64,000 nt of DNA, taken from JAWKTV01 sp041398905 (GTDB lineage Bacteria > Planctomycetota > Planctomycetia > Planctomycetales > Planctomycetaceae). The position numbers were made by a program, and so were the translations under genes. Location: assembly GCA_041398905.1 (NCBI GenBank), contig JAWKTV010000014.1:1-64000 (forward strand). The letters run 5' to 3'. This document shows, piece by piece, positions 26,347 through 34,203 of this stretch (within the stretch, counting starts at the first letter, position 1; each line of letters starts with the position of its first letter). The notes below the pieces were generated by a model, which saw only the letters and a list, made by a program, of their open reading frames with translations, was not told the origin of the DNA and ran no database searches.

Positions 26347-28038
26347 TCACAGCACCGAGGTGTCGGCGAAGTAGATGTAGATCGACAGCACGACCGCGAA
26401 CAGTCCAAGGCCGAACGGCCAGGCCCACTTCCACGGCGTCAGGTCGACTTCTCCCGAGTCCTGCTGCACATAGGGAGTCTCGCGTGGCGCGACGAGGCCC
26501 ATGAGCAGCATAAACGCGATCAATCCGGCGAACACGAGGCCCAGCAAGTGAAACCCGTGGACCATCTCGACGGCGGTCTGAACACGTCCCCCGAGGTCGG
26601 TCATGCCGACCCCGCTGAGTATCGCCGGGAGAAAGTACGCTGCCGCGATGATGAGGAACCCAGCGATCAAGGCGATATTGGCCGCGAAAGCGGGCACGTA
26701 CCGGCTGAGCATACCGACGAGCATCACCGCAAGAATCGGGATGAAGTACAGGCCGTTCATCTGCTGCAGGTAACCGAAGATGCTTTCCTGCCCGGCGAGC
26801 AGCGGAGCGACGGACATGGACGCGATGGCGATGATGGTGCCGAACCATTTGCCGGAATCGATTACCTGCTTTTCGCTGGCCTGCGGGTTGAACACCTGCT
26901 TGTAGACGCCGAGACTGAAGAGCGTGGCGGTGCTGTTGAGGGCGCTGTTGAACGAGCTGAGGATCGCCCCGACCATGACGGCGGCGAAGAAGCCGGCCAT
27001 CCAGGGCGGCAATACCTGCTGCACGAGTTGACCGTAGGCGTGGTCCGGCTTGATCTGCGTGCCATCGGCCAGCCCGTCGCCATACAGGTGGAAGGCGATA
27101 ATGCCCGGCAGGACGAGGATGATTGGAGCGAGGATCTTGAGCATCCCCGCGAACAGCACCCCCTTCTGGCCTTCCGCGAGGTTCCTGGCTCCGAAGGTTC
27201 GCTGAATGATCTGCTGGTTCGTCGTCCAATAGAACATGTTGAGCAGCAGCACACCGGTGAATAGCGTGCTGAACGGAACCGAGCTTGTCGAACCGCCGAG
27301 CGAATTGAAGTGCTCCGGGTGCGACTCCTTGAGGGTCTTGAGCGCGGCGATCGGGCCATCGGCATTGACCGCCTGCAGGCCCAGGTAGGCGATGGCGATG
27401 CCCCCCACCAGCAGGCCGAAGCCGTTGATGGTGTCCGACACCGCGACGGTCCGCAGCCCGCCGAAGATCGCGTAGATCGAACCGACGATGCCGATGAACC
27501 AGACCATCAGCCACAGATTGATCGTTTGCTCGCTGGTGCCGAAACTGGCGGCGAGCGGCTCGGTGATCGGACCGGTCAACCCCTTCATGTTGAGGATGCC
27601 GTTCAGTCCCGTCGCACCGGTGTACAGGATAATCGGCAGCAGAATGCCGGCGTAGGCGATGATGAAGATGAACGACGTGATCGAACGGGTCGTGTGATCG
27701 AACCGTCGTTCAAGAAACTGCGGCACCGTGGCGATACCGCTCTTGAGGTAGCGGGGCAGGAAGTACAGCGCCATCAGAACCAGCGACGCCCCGGCGATCA
27801 CTTCCCACGCCATCACGGCGAGGCCATCCGTGAACGCCGCGCCGTTCAGCCCGACGAGCTGCTCCGTCGAGAGGTTCGTCAGCATCAGCGAACCGGCGAT
27901 GTACCCGCCGGTCAGCGCGCGGCCCGCCAGGAAGTAGCCGTCCGAGGTCGCATGGTTGTCACCCCGGGTGAGCAGCCATGTGATGACGCCGACGAGCGCC
28001 GTGAAGAACAGGAAGGAACCGATCGTCAGGTAGTCCAT
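26347..28038 (-). CDS. sodium:solute symporter (SSS/SLC5 family, SGLT-like)
   Basis: 563 residues with about 13-14 membrane helices. It is an inner-membrane Na+-coupled importer of sugars or related solutes. Signatures are SDGYFLAGRALTGGYIAGSLMLTNLSTEQLVGLNG near the N-terminus (read here in two pieces of the LeuT-like core), IFGGLRTVAVSDTIN in the middle and MVGAILSSFNSALNSTATLFSLGVYK, with the conserved Ser/Asn-rich helix. The C-terminal part (WAWPFGLGLFAVVLSIYIYF) ends in the usual helix. The ATG at 28038 opens the first helix. It follows the sialidase gene on the same strand with a 111-base gap, so transport of the released sugar is a plausible but unproved role. Confidence 0.93.
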   Translation of the reverse strand: MDYLTIGSFLFFTALVGVITWLLTRGDNHATSDGYFLAGRALTGGYIAGSLMLTNLSTEQLVGLNGAAFTDGLAVMAWEVIAGASLVLMALYFLPRYLKSGIATVPQFLERRFDHTTRSITSFIFIIAYAGILLPIILYTGATGLNGILNMKGLTGPITEPLAASFGTSEQTINLWLMVWFIGIVGSIYAIFGGLRTVAVSDTINGFGLLVGGIAIAYLGLQAVNADGPIAALKTLKESHPEHFNSLGGSTSSVPFSTLFTGVLLLNMFYWTTNQQIIQRTFGARNLAEGQKGVLFAGMLKILAPIILVLPGIIAFHLYGDGLADGTQIKPDHAYGQLVQQVLPPWMAGFFAAVMVGAILSSFNSALNSTATLFSLGVYKQVFNPQASEKQVIDSGKWFGTIIAIASMSVAPLLAGQESIFGYLQQMNGLYFIPILAVMLVGMLSRYVPAFAANIALIAGFLIIAAAYFLPAILSGVGMTDLGGRVQTAVEMVHGFHLLGLVFAGLIAFMLLMGLVAPRETPYVQQDSGEVDLTPWKWAWPFGLGLFAVVLSIYIYFADTSVL

Positions 28039-28149
28039 GTGCGAGCGCTGTTCGTGGTAGTTGCGTGGGAGGGATTCGAGTCACCGCGCTGGGAAATGAG
28101 CGGCGGGTGCGCGGTTGGGTGAACGTTTGACGAACGACTTCGCGGCCGT

Positions 28150-29370
28150 TCACTTCGACTGACCATCGAGCACCCACTGCAGCGGGAAACGGGCGAAGGT
28201 GAGCGACTTGGGGCCGTACTGCGTGCCGTTGCGTTCGTACAGACAGTAAAGCATCCCGTCCGGGCCGCAGGCGAGGTCGCTATAGCCGCTGGGGCCCGGC
28301 TCAAGAGTCCGGCGGTATCGCCAGGATTCGGTATCGTCGAAGCTGACCTGAATCGTCACATTCTTGCGATCTCGCGACTCCGTGTTGTAAGGATTGGAGA
28401 ACACGATCGCAGGACGGTCGGATCCGAGCAGGCGGTCGGTCCGTACGAGGCTGGCCATGCAGACCGGTTCGGGCAGTTCATCGTCGAACCGGACATCCGA
28501 CCAGTTGGTCGCCCCGTTGGGGCTGATGCTCACCGCCCGCAGCCGCTCGGGAGACTCGTGGCGGAAGTTGAGCATCACCGAGCCGTCGGAGAGTTCCACC
28601 GCCATCGTCTCGGAAGGGTTCAAGGGGCGCTCGGGACCGGAGACCAGCTCACCGGCGTGCCAGGTACGGCCTCGGTCGTCGGAATAGATTACCGCGTTGA
28701 CCGACGGCCGATGGGCGTGGCCACCCGTTCCGGTCGAGAGCCACACGGGAACGACCAGCCGGCCCCCCCGCATCTGAATCCCATGCCCCGGCCCAGTGGC
28801 AAGCACCTTCCAGTCATAGTGCGGGCGAAACGCGTCGAAGACGCTCGTCAACTCAACCGGGTCGCTGAACGTCAATCCGTCGTCTTCGCTCCGCAGGTAG
28901 AAGCAGCGGGCATACTCGACGCAATACAGGAAGTGGACGACGCCCGGCTGCGAGTCGGCGATCGCGACCGGGTTGTTGACGGTGATCTGGTCCGCGCCGC
29001 TGAGCTTCTGCTGCACGGCGAGCGGGTTCGGCTCGAAGTCATCGGGACTGGCGTCTACGAGCAGCCGCGGCGCATCCAGGTCGCTCCACCGTCGGTGCTG
29101 CGGCGCAGGAAGACGTCGATGTCCCCCAGTCGCTACGGGCCAGCTTCCGTGCCTCGCAGTATGCCAGCAGCACGTTGTTGGGCGTCGCGACGATGCCGGG
29201 ATGCGGTACAGCTCGTAGCCGGCATCGCCCGCGGTAAACAGTTGCTGCTGCTGCAGGCCCGCCGCCTCGGCGGGGTTGTCGTCCGCCGACGCAGGCCGAA
29301 AGCCAACGCTCCCCGCCAGCAGCAGGATCAGGAGCCGGCGAACCGAACGATTCAGGAAGGGGAGTGTCAT
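28150..29370 (-). CDS. exo-sialidase/BNR-repeat hydrolase (scrambled stretch 29072-29196)
   Basis: 406 residues as read. A signal peptide (about 1-29) is followed by a six-bladed propeller with Asp-box motifs SEDDGLTFSD, YSDDRGRTWHAG and SFDDTESWRY. Expected N-terminal sequence (YELYRIPG, then IVATPNNVLLAYCEARKLA, RSDWGDIDVF and LRRSTDGGATW) is present only if one G is restored at each of three sites near 29196, 29122 and 29072. Because three losses keep the frame, the reading frame stays open but about 40 residues are nonsense (ASSRRPTTCCWH onward). The enzyme would release terminal sialic acid or a related sugar from glycans outside the cell. It lies directly upstream of the SSS symporter on the same strand. 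The ATG at 29370 opens the signal peptide. Confidence 0.75.
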   Translation of the reverse strand: MTLPFLNRSVRRLLILLLAGSVGFRPASADDNPAEAAGLQQQQLFTAGDAGYELYRIPASSRRPTTCCWHTARHGSWPVATGGHRRLPAPQHRRWSDLDAPRLLVDASPDDFEPNPLAVQQKLSGADQITVNNPVAIADSQPGVVHFLYCVEYARCFYLRSEDDGLTFSDPVELTSVFDAFRPHYDWKVLATGPGHGIQMRGGRLVVPVWLSTGTGGHAHRPSVNAVIYSDDRGRTWHAGELVSGPERPLNPSETMAVELSDGSVMLNFRHESPERLRAVSISPNGATNWSDVRFDDELPEPVCMASLVRTDRLLGSDRPAIVFSNPYNTESRDRKNVTIQVSFDDTESWRYRRTLEPGPSGYSDLACGPDGMLYCLYERNGTQYGPKSLTFARFPLQWVLDGQSK

Positions 29371-29670
29371 TGGTTGTTCGGTCGCGATTCGTAGGAGTGG
29401 CGGTGAAGATGTACTTTATCGAGCCACCGTACAACTCGGAATCATGTCGCGTGTTCGACACTCTTCATCGCGAGTTCATACAATCTCGGCACACTCGGTA
29501 AAAGGGCCGGTCGCTCGTGACGGGCGTGGGAGGCGATCGAACTTGTGGTGCGGAGTCGGTTGTTCGACAGCTGATCGGTTTCGTGAGGGGCGAAAGCATG
29601 CTCGCGGGGCGACTTGGCACCGCGGTGTGCGAGGTCCAGAATCAATTCGTTGTGAACAGGTGAGGAGCGG

Positions 29671-30891
29671 ATGAAAGCCAGGCACGTATCGAGAAGGTAT
29701 CGCCGCTGGTTGCTGCTGTGCATCGTCATCGGGGCCGTCGGCTGCTCGGGCGATGAAGCACCTGTTCCGCCGCCTCAATTCGCTCCCGCGGCACCCCCAC
29801 CACCGGCCGCCGCCCCCGCAGCCGCGCCCAGGGGCCAGGCGGGTGCCGCTCCACGTCCGCAGGCGCGACCCAAGCCGACATCAAGTGGAGCGAAGAGCGC
29901 CGAAGATGAGATTCGCCCGGACGAGTTTGTCGTCGACGTAGCCAGGCCGAACTTCGATGCGCGGCCCGCGTCGCTGCCTTACCAGGCAGCGCACTACGTG
30001 GTGGCGCTCCCCGCCGAAGGGGCCGACAGCACCACGTTCTCCGTGCGGCCGCCCGCCGTTGATCGCGCCGCTGAGCACCAGCCCAGCCGTGACTTCGAGC
30101 TGCCGGAGGGCTTCGTGGCGATCGCCTCGGCAGGCTACAGCGAAGCCGGGTTGCCGCTGCGAATTCGCTGCGAAGCAGACAACTCGGAGATGGTCTTGAT
30201 CACGACGGTCGCCTCCGTGGTGGGGGTGGATGGCGAATCGCCGGAGTCAGGGCCGATGGTGCCGGTCGTCGTGACGGACTTTTACATCGATCGCTATGAA
30301 ACGACATTGAAGCAGTACCAGAATTATCGCTCCACGAGTCCACAGTCTCGGCCCGAGGAGGCGTTGAATCTCAACGACGCTGCCGATTTCCCGGCGCTGG
30401 GCATCACCTGGAAGGACGCCGTCGGCTATTGCCGCTGGGCGGGTAAGGACTTGCCGACGGAGGCCGAGTGGGAGCGGGCCGCCCGCGGACCGCGAGGGTT
30501 GCATTTCCCATGGGGGAACGGACGCGCCATCTGGCACGGTGTCCGCGAGCCGGGGCAGGTCGATGCGGTCGGTACCTGGCATCACGATCAGACGCCGGAC
30601 GGCGTGTTCGATCTCGCCGGCAATGCGATCGAGTGGTGCTCCGACTGGTATGCCGACGATACGTTTCAGAAGCTCAAGCGTGCGGACGGCGCAGCGACGG
30701 AGAACCCTGCCGGGCCGCTGCGACCGTCGATCGCCAACGCTCGAGTCGTGAAAGGGGCGGGGTACGCAGGGTGGTCATTGTGGGCGCGGGAAGGGGTGTC
30801 GATGCGGGAACGTTTACCGCTACTTGGTTTCAGAGGAGTGTTACGTGTCGAGCGGCCGGCGGTCACAAGAGAGGACACCAGCGAGCGTTGA
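29671..30891 (+). CDS. SUMF1/EgtB-fold lipoprotein lacking the catalytic cysteines
   Basis: 406 residues. An N-terminal signal with lipobox-like VGCSGDE suggests a lipoprotein. A Pro/Ala-rich linker (about 30-70) precedes a formylglycine-generating-enzyme-like domain from about 195. It is marked by DFYIDRYETTLKQYQNY, ALGITWKDAVGYCRWAGKDLPTEAEWERAARG, FPWGNG and DLAGNAIEWCSDWYADD. In true formylglycine-generating enzymes the terminal part has two Cys in a C-x-x-x-x-C context and ends FRC. Here the same place reads YAGWSLWAREGVSMRER and ends GFRGVLRVE, with no Cys. It is therefore probably not an active sulfatase-maturation enzyme. It may be a binding module or act in an ergothioneine-like or kinase-linked context. 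GAGGAG stands before the ATG at 29671. Confidence 0.8.
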   Translation: MKARHVSRRYRRWLLLCIVIGAVGCSGDEAPVPPPQFAPAAPPPPAAAPAAAPRGQAGAAPRPQARPKPTSSGAKSAEDEIRPDEFVVDVARPNFDARPASLPYQAAHYVVALPAEGADSTTFSVRPPAVDRAAEHQPSRDFELPEGFVAIASAGYSEAGLPLRIRCEADNSEMVLITTVASVVGVDGESPESGPMVPVVVTDFYIDRYETTLKQYQNYRSTSPQSRPEEALNLNDAADFPALGITWKDAVGYCRWAGKDLPTEAEWERAARGPRGLHFPWGNGRAIWHGVREPGQVDAVGTWHHDQTPDGVFDLAGNAIEWCSDWYADDTFQKLKRADGAATENPAGPLRPSIANARVVKGAGYAGWSLWAREGVSMRERLPLLGFRGVLRVERPAVTREDTSER

Positions 30892-30927
30892 CCGCGAACC
30901 GTCTTGCCGTCGAAATCGCGGCATTGT

Positions 30928-31929
30928 TCAGAACCAGGCCCGCTTGTCGACGAGGTTGATCGGCTCTGCCCCGGCCGCGAAGCGGCGAGCGTTCTCCAGC
31001 AGCACCTGCAGATGACGCTCCGGCACTCGCACGGATGCGGCCGCGATGTGCGGGGTGAGAATCGCCTGCTCCATTCCCCACAGCGGATGGTCGACGGGCA
31101 GCGGCTCGTGTTCAAAGACATCGAGTCCCGCCCCGGCGAGCTGGCCCGCTCGCAGAGCGTCTGTGAGCGCCCGCAGGTCGACGATCGCGCCACGACCGAC
31201 GTTGATGAGGAAAGCGTCACCCCGCATGCGACGCAGTCGCGCGGCGTCGAACAATCGCGTCGTGCGCGGCGTATGCGGCGCGGCGATCACCACGAAGTCA
31301 CTCAAGGTCAACAATTCGTCGAGTCGGTCGAGCGGCCAGACATCGTCGACCACACCGGGCACGCTTCGTGTGAGGGGATCGACCCCCCGCACCCGCATCC
31401 CGAACGCAGAGCCGCGGCGGCAAACCTCGGCACCGATGCCGCCCACACCGACCACTCCAAGCACGCAGTCCGCCAGATGCCGGTGTCGTCGATCGATTTC
31501 GCTGACCTGCCCCGGCCCGGTGTCGAAAGTGGTCCGGGCCGCCTCGCCGCCGACCGGTTCCCACCGACGCGCTCGCTGACGGTCGCGATAGATATGCAGG
31601 TTGCGTGCGAAGCACAGGATCATCCCGATCGCATGGTCCGCGACAACATCGGAGAACAGACCCCGCATGTTGCTGAGCAGACAGGAATGCTCGACCAGTT
31701 CGGGAAAGAGGTAGTGTTCGAGGCTGGCGGTGGGAGACTGCACCCAGCGCAGCCGGTTGGCGGCGCGCAGCAGGTCGGGCGTCAGTTTGCCGAAGAACGC
31801 CTCCGCATCGACGATCGCGTGGATCGCCGCCGGCAGATCGCCAGCGTTCACGACCTCCATGTCGCCCGCCGCCGCGACGACCTGAGTCAATCGCATGTCA
31901 TCCAGCGGCGGAAAACAGAGCAGTCTCAA
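30928..31929 (-). CDS. D-2-hydroxyacid dehydrogenase family protein
   Basis: 333 residues. It is a cytoplasmic NAD-linked dehydrogenase that reduces 2-keto acids or oxidises D-2-hydroxy acids. The nucleotide-binding loop is LGVVGVGGIGAEVCRRG. The catalytic residues lie in NVGRGAIVDLRAL (Arg region), AGAGLDVFEHEPLP (Glu) and ILTPHIAA (His). The N-terminal substrate domain has EAFFGKLTPDLLRAA and WVQSPTAS. The start is TTG at 31929, chosen because the family begins with RLLCFPPLDD; an internal ATG at residue 12 is the alternative. It is divergent from the Nif3 gene and has no metabolic partner beside it, so the substrate is open. Confidence 0.9.
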   Translation of the reverse strand: MRLLCFPPLDDMRLTQVVAAAGDMEVVNAGDLPAAIHAIVDAEAFFGKLTPDLLRAANRLRWVQSPTASLEHYLFPELVEHSCLLSNMRGLFSDVVADHAIGMILCFARNLHIYRDRQRARRWEPVGGEAARTTFDTGPGQVSEIDRRHRHLADCVLGVVGVGGIGAEVCRRGSAFGMRVRGVDPLTRSVPGVVDDVWPLDRLDELLTLSDFVVIAAPHTPRTTRLFDAARLRRMRGDAFLINVGRGAIVDLRALTDALRAGQLAGAGLDVFEHEPLPVDHPLWGMEQAILTPHIAAASVRVPERHLQVLLENARRFAAGAEPINLVDKRAWF

Positions 31930-32243
31930 GGGTGCAGTCCCGGTCAGGTTCGGTGCGTTCGATCAGGCTTTGACCGGGTGTGGTACGCAATCGCAACGCT
32001 TCCGCCAACCGTAGGCAAGCGTCACCTCGATTGCCTTCACCCCCTCGACAGCCACGCATCGGACAACCACGAGCATGCCACCGTTTCGGAGTTTTCGATC
32101 AGTCGAGAATCCATTCAGCGTGTCGGCCCGCCGGTCGACTGGCTGGACGAACAGCCGTATGATCGCTTCTGAGTGTCGAGGATCTCAACCACGAAGGGCC
32201 GACCGGGCCATCCTCGCCGAAGACAAGAATGCCGTGACTGACG
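31930..32243. other. divergent intergenic region, nothing further seen
   Basis: This 314-base gap between the 2-hydroxyacid dehydrogenase (minus) and the Nif3 gene (plus) shows no consensus promoter pair, hairpin or credible small gene. Confidence 0.35.
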
Positions 32244-33083
32244 ATGCTGGTCGCCGACTGGATCACTGAACTCGAGCGTTTCGCGCCACCCGCGCTGGCG
32301 GAGCAGTGGGACAATGTCGGGCTGCTGATCGGCGACCGCAGTCAGTCGGCCCACCGCGTGCTGACCTGTCTGACGCTGACGCCGGACGTCGCCGCGGAGG
32401 CGATCGCGGTGGGGGCCGAGCTGGTCGTCACTCATCACCCCGTGCTATTCAAGGCCACGCAGCGGATCACCGCCGACACCCCGGAAGGGGCGATGCTGCT
32501 GGCGCTGATTCGGAACGGAGCGGCGGTGTACTCTCCGCACACGGCGTTTGACAGCACCTGGGACGGAATCAATCAGTCGATCGCCGAACGTCTCTCCCTC
32601 TGCGAGATCGAACCGCTGGTGAGCTGCACGATTGAGGAGCGTGAACGGCTGGAGTCGACCGCGGAAGTGGCGACGGGTGACCGAAGACCTGTCGGCCGTG
32701 GCCGGCTGGGACGGTTGAAGACGCCGATCGCATTGGCTGACCTGGCGGACGTTGTTGGTCAACGGCTGCGCGCTGGCGGGGTGCAGTTCGTCGGCGAACC
32801 GACGCGAATCGTCAGCCGAGTGGGCATCGCCTGCGGTGCGGCGGCGGGCTTCTTGAAGGATGCCCGCCGGCTCGGCTGCGACGCTTTCATCACGGGTGAA
32901 GCCCGGTTCCACGATTGCCTGGAGGCCCGAACATCAGGCGTGGGCATGATCCTGCCCGGGCATTACGCCACCGAGCGGCCCGCGGTGGAGGAACTGGCAA
33001 GGCGGCTTGCGGACCGCTTCCCGGAGTGTCATGTCACCGCCAGCGAGGTCGAGTCGGATCCGCTGCACTGGAGACCGTTGTGA
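32244..33083 (+). CDS. Nif3-like dinuclear metal-centre protein
   Basis: 279 residues. The Nif3/YbgI/DUF34 family forms hexamers with a two-metal site; the reaction is not established, with cofactor repair or hydrolysis suggested. Metal ligands are visible: WDNVGLLIGD (Asp), VVTHHPVLFK (His-His), SPHTAFDSTWDGIN (His, Asp) and the C-terminal GHYATERPAVEELA. The insert between about 125 and 165 (ESTAEVATGDRRPVGRGRLG) is short, as in compact members. The ATG at 32244 opens the conserved VADWITELERFAPP. The stop overlaps the next gene by four bases (GTGA), so the two are translationally coupled. Confidence 0.92.
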   Translation: MLVADWITELERFAPPALAEQWDNVGLLIGDRSQSAHRVLTCLTLTPDVAAEAIAVGAELVVTHHPVLFKATQRITADTPEGAMLLALIRNGAAVYSPHTAFDSTWDGINQSIAERLSLCEIEPLVSCTIEERERLESTAEVATGDRRPVGRGRLGRLKTPIALADLADVVGQRLRAGGVQFVGEPTRIVSRVGIACGAAAGFLKDARRLGCDAFITGEARFHDCLEARTSGVGMILPGHYATERPAVEELARRLADRFPECHVTASEVESDPLHWRPL

Positions 33084-33538
33084 GCGCGCTGGATCAACCT
33101 CCCGAACCGAACCTCCCGACTGGTGCTGAAGCCCCGGCCCCGCTCCCCCGCCCGCCCGCCGAGCAACTCATCGGCCGTGCGCTGCGGCTGCGCTGCCCGC
33201 TGTGTGGAGTGGGCACCTTGTTTACCGGCTGGTTCACCATGCCGGTCAGTTGCCCAGGCTGCGGCCTCAAGTACGAGCGGGCTCCGGGGTATTTCCTCGG
33301 ATCGTCTTACATCAACTACGGCATCACCGCCGTGCTGCTGACGATCACGTATCTGGTGCTGCACTTCGGATTCGGTCTGACGAACCGGCAGTTGATGTAT
33401 CCGCTAGTCGGGTTCTGCTGTCTGTTCCCGCTGTGGACCTTCCGTTACGCCCGCGCCTTGTGGCTGGCGATGGACTGTCACTTCGACAAGTCGATTCTCC
33501 GCGACCCGGGCGGCACCGACACCGTCGATCAATGGTGA
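33080..33538 (+). CDS. DUF983 zinc-ribbon membrane protein
   Basis: 152 residues. DUF983 proteins are small inner-membrane proteins of unknown role with a zinc ribbon. The ribbon here is CPLCGVGTLFTGWFTMPVSC followed by PGC, giving Cys39, 42, 58 and 61. YERAPGYFLGSSYINYG is the typical stretch before two membrane helices (about 78-98 and 103-122). It ends with the motif LDCHFDKSI-like DCHFDKS. A Pro-rich head of about 30 residues precedes the ribbon. The GTG at 33080 overlaps the Nif3 TGA as GTGA and fixes the start; longer in-frame starts upstream lie inside nif3. It converges with the glutaredoxin-like gene. Confidence 0.9.
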   Translation: MSALDQPPEPNLPTGAEAPAPLPRPPAEQLIGRALRLRCPLCGVGTLFTGWFTMPVSCPGCGLKYERAPGYFLGSSYINYGITAVLLTITYLVLHFGFGLTNRQLMYPLVGFCCLFPLWTFRYARALWLAMDCHFDKSILRDPGGTDTVDQW

Positions 33539-33562
33539 GTCGGGCGACGTGCCGCCCCACTG

Positions 33563-34036
33563 TCAGTCGACTTGCGGAGTCGTCGCTTCCAGCATTCGCT
33601 TGAGCAGCGTCTCGCTGATCTTGCCGCGAAAGCGGACCTTGCCGTCGAGTTCGAGCACCGGAACACAGGTGTCGAACTTCTGGAACGCCTCCGGCTCCTC
33701 ATCGACATCGACGACGATCAATTCGGGGAGAAAGGCGGCATAGTGCCCCAGCAGCTCGTGGGCTTCGTGACAGAGTCCGCATTCACGACGGGTGTAGAGC
33801 ACGGCGGTGTTGAAGCGTCTGCCGGGACGGGAGGGTCGCCACTCGGTGCGAGGGTGGTCACCCGACCACATCCACGCCGCCCCCCACAAAGTGGCGATCA
33901 GCGACACGGTGACCCAAACGAAGTCCTTGACGAAGGCGGGGATCGGGAGTCCAAAGAACTTGAGGAGGGTCAAAGTGAGTCCCAGCAGCCCCGTTGTGAA
34001 CAAGCGCCTGTCCTCGAACCCGCCGGAACTCGCCAC
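33563..34036 (-). CDS. membrane-tethered glutaredoxin-like protein
   Basis: 157 residues. Two hydrophobic segments (about 13-30 and 36-58) are followed by a short Arg-rich linker and a glutaredoxin/DUF836-type thioredoxin fold from about 76. The redox motif is ECGLCHEA (Cys86 and Cys89). VVDVDEEPEAFQKFDTCVPVLELDGK contains the cis-proline after Val, and KISETLLKRMLE is the end helix. Most glutaredoxin-like proteins of this type are soluble and about 80 residues, so the membrane anchor is unusual. The active site would face the cytoplasm if the N-terminus is inside, by charge distribution. The start is GTG at 34036 with weak signals. It converges with the DUF983 gene about 25 bases away. Confidence 0.85.
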   Translation of the reverse strand: MASSGGFEDRRLFTTGLLGLTLTLLKFFGLPIPAFVKDFVWVTVSLIATLWGAAWMWSGDHPRTEWRPSRPGRRFNTAVLYTRRECGLCHEAHELLGHYAAFLPELIVVDVDEEPEAFQKFDTCVPVLELDGKVRFRGKISETLLKRMLEATTPQVD

Positions 34037-34203
34037 GACTTTGCGCTCGCATCAATCACCTGTCCCTCTCAGTTCGCGGATTTGCCGGCAGTTACTTTCC
34101 GAAAGCGCTCGCAGCCTGCACAATGCGGTCGAGCGTCGCTACCGCCGTCTGACGGCCCGGCGTCTCGCTCAATACGATTCACGCTTCCGGAGCCAGGCTG
34201 TTC

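Noticed and set aside
29442..29729. 95-codon minus-strand frame upstream of the SUMF1-like gene
   Set aside because: It overlaps the well-supported start of that gene, has no family likeness and no binding site.
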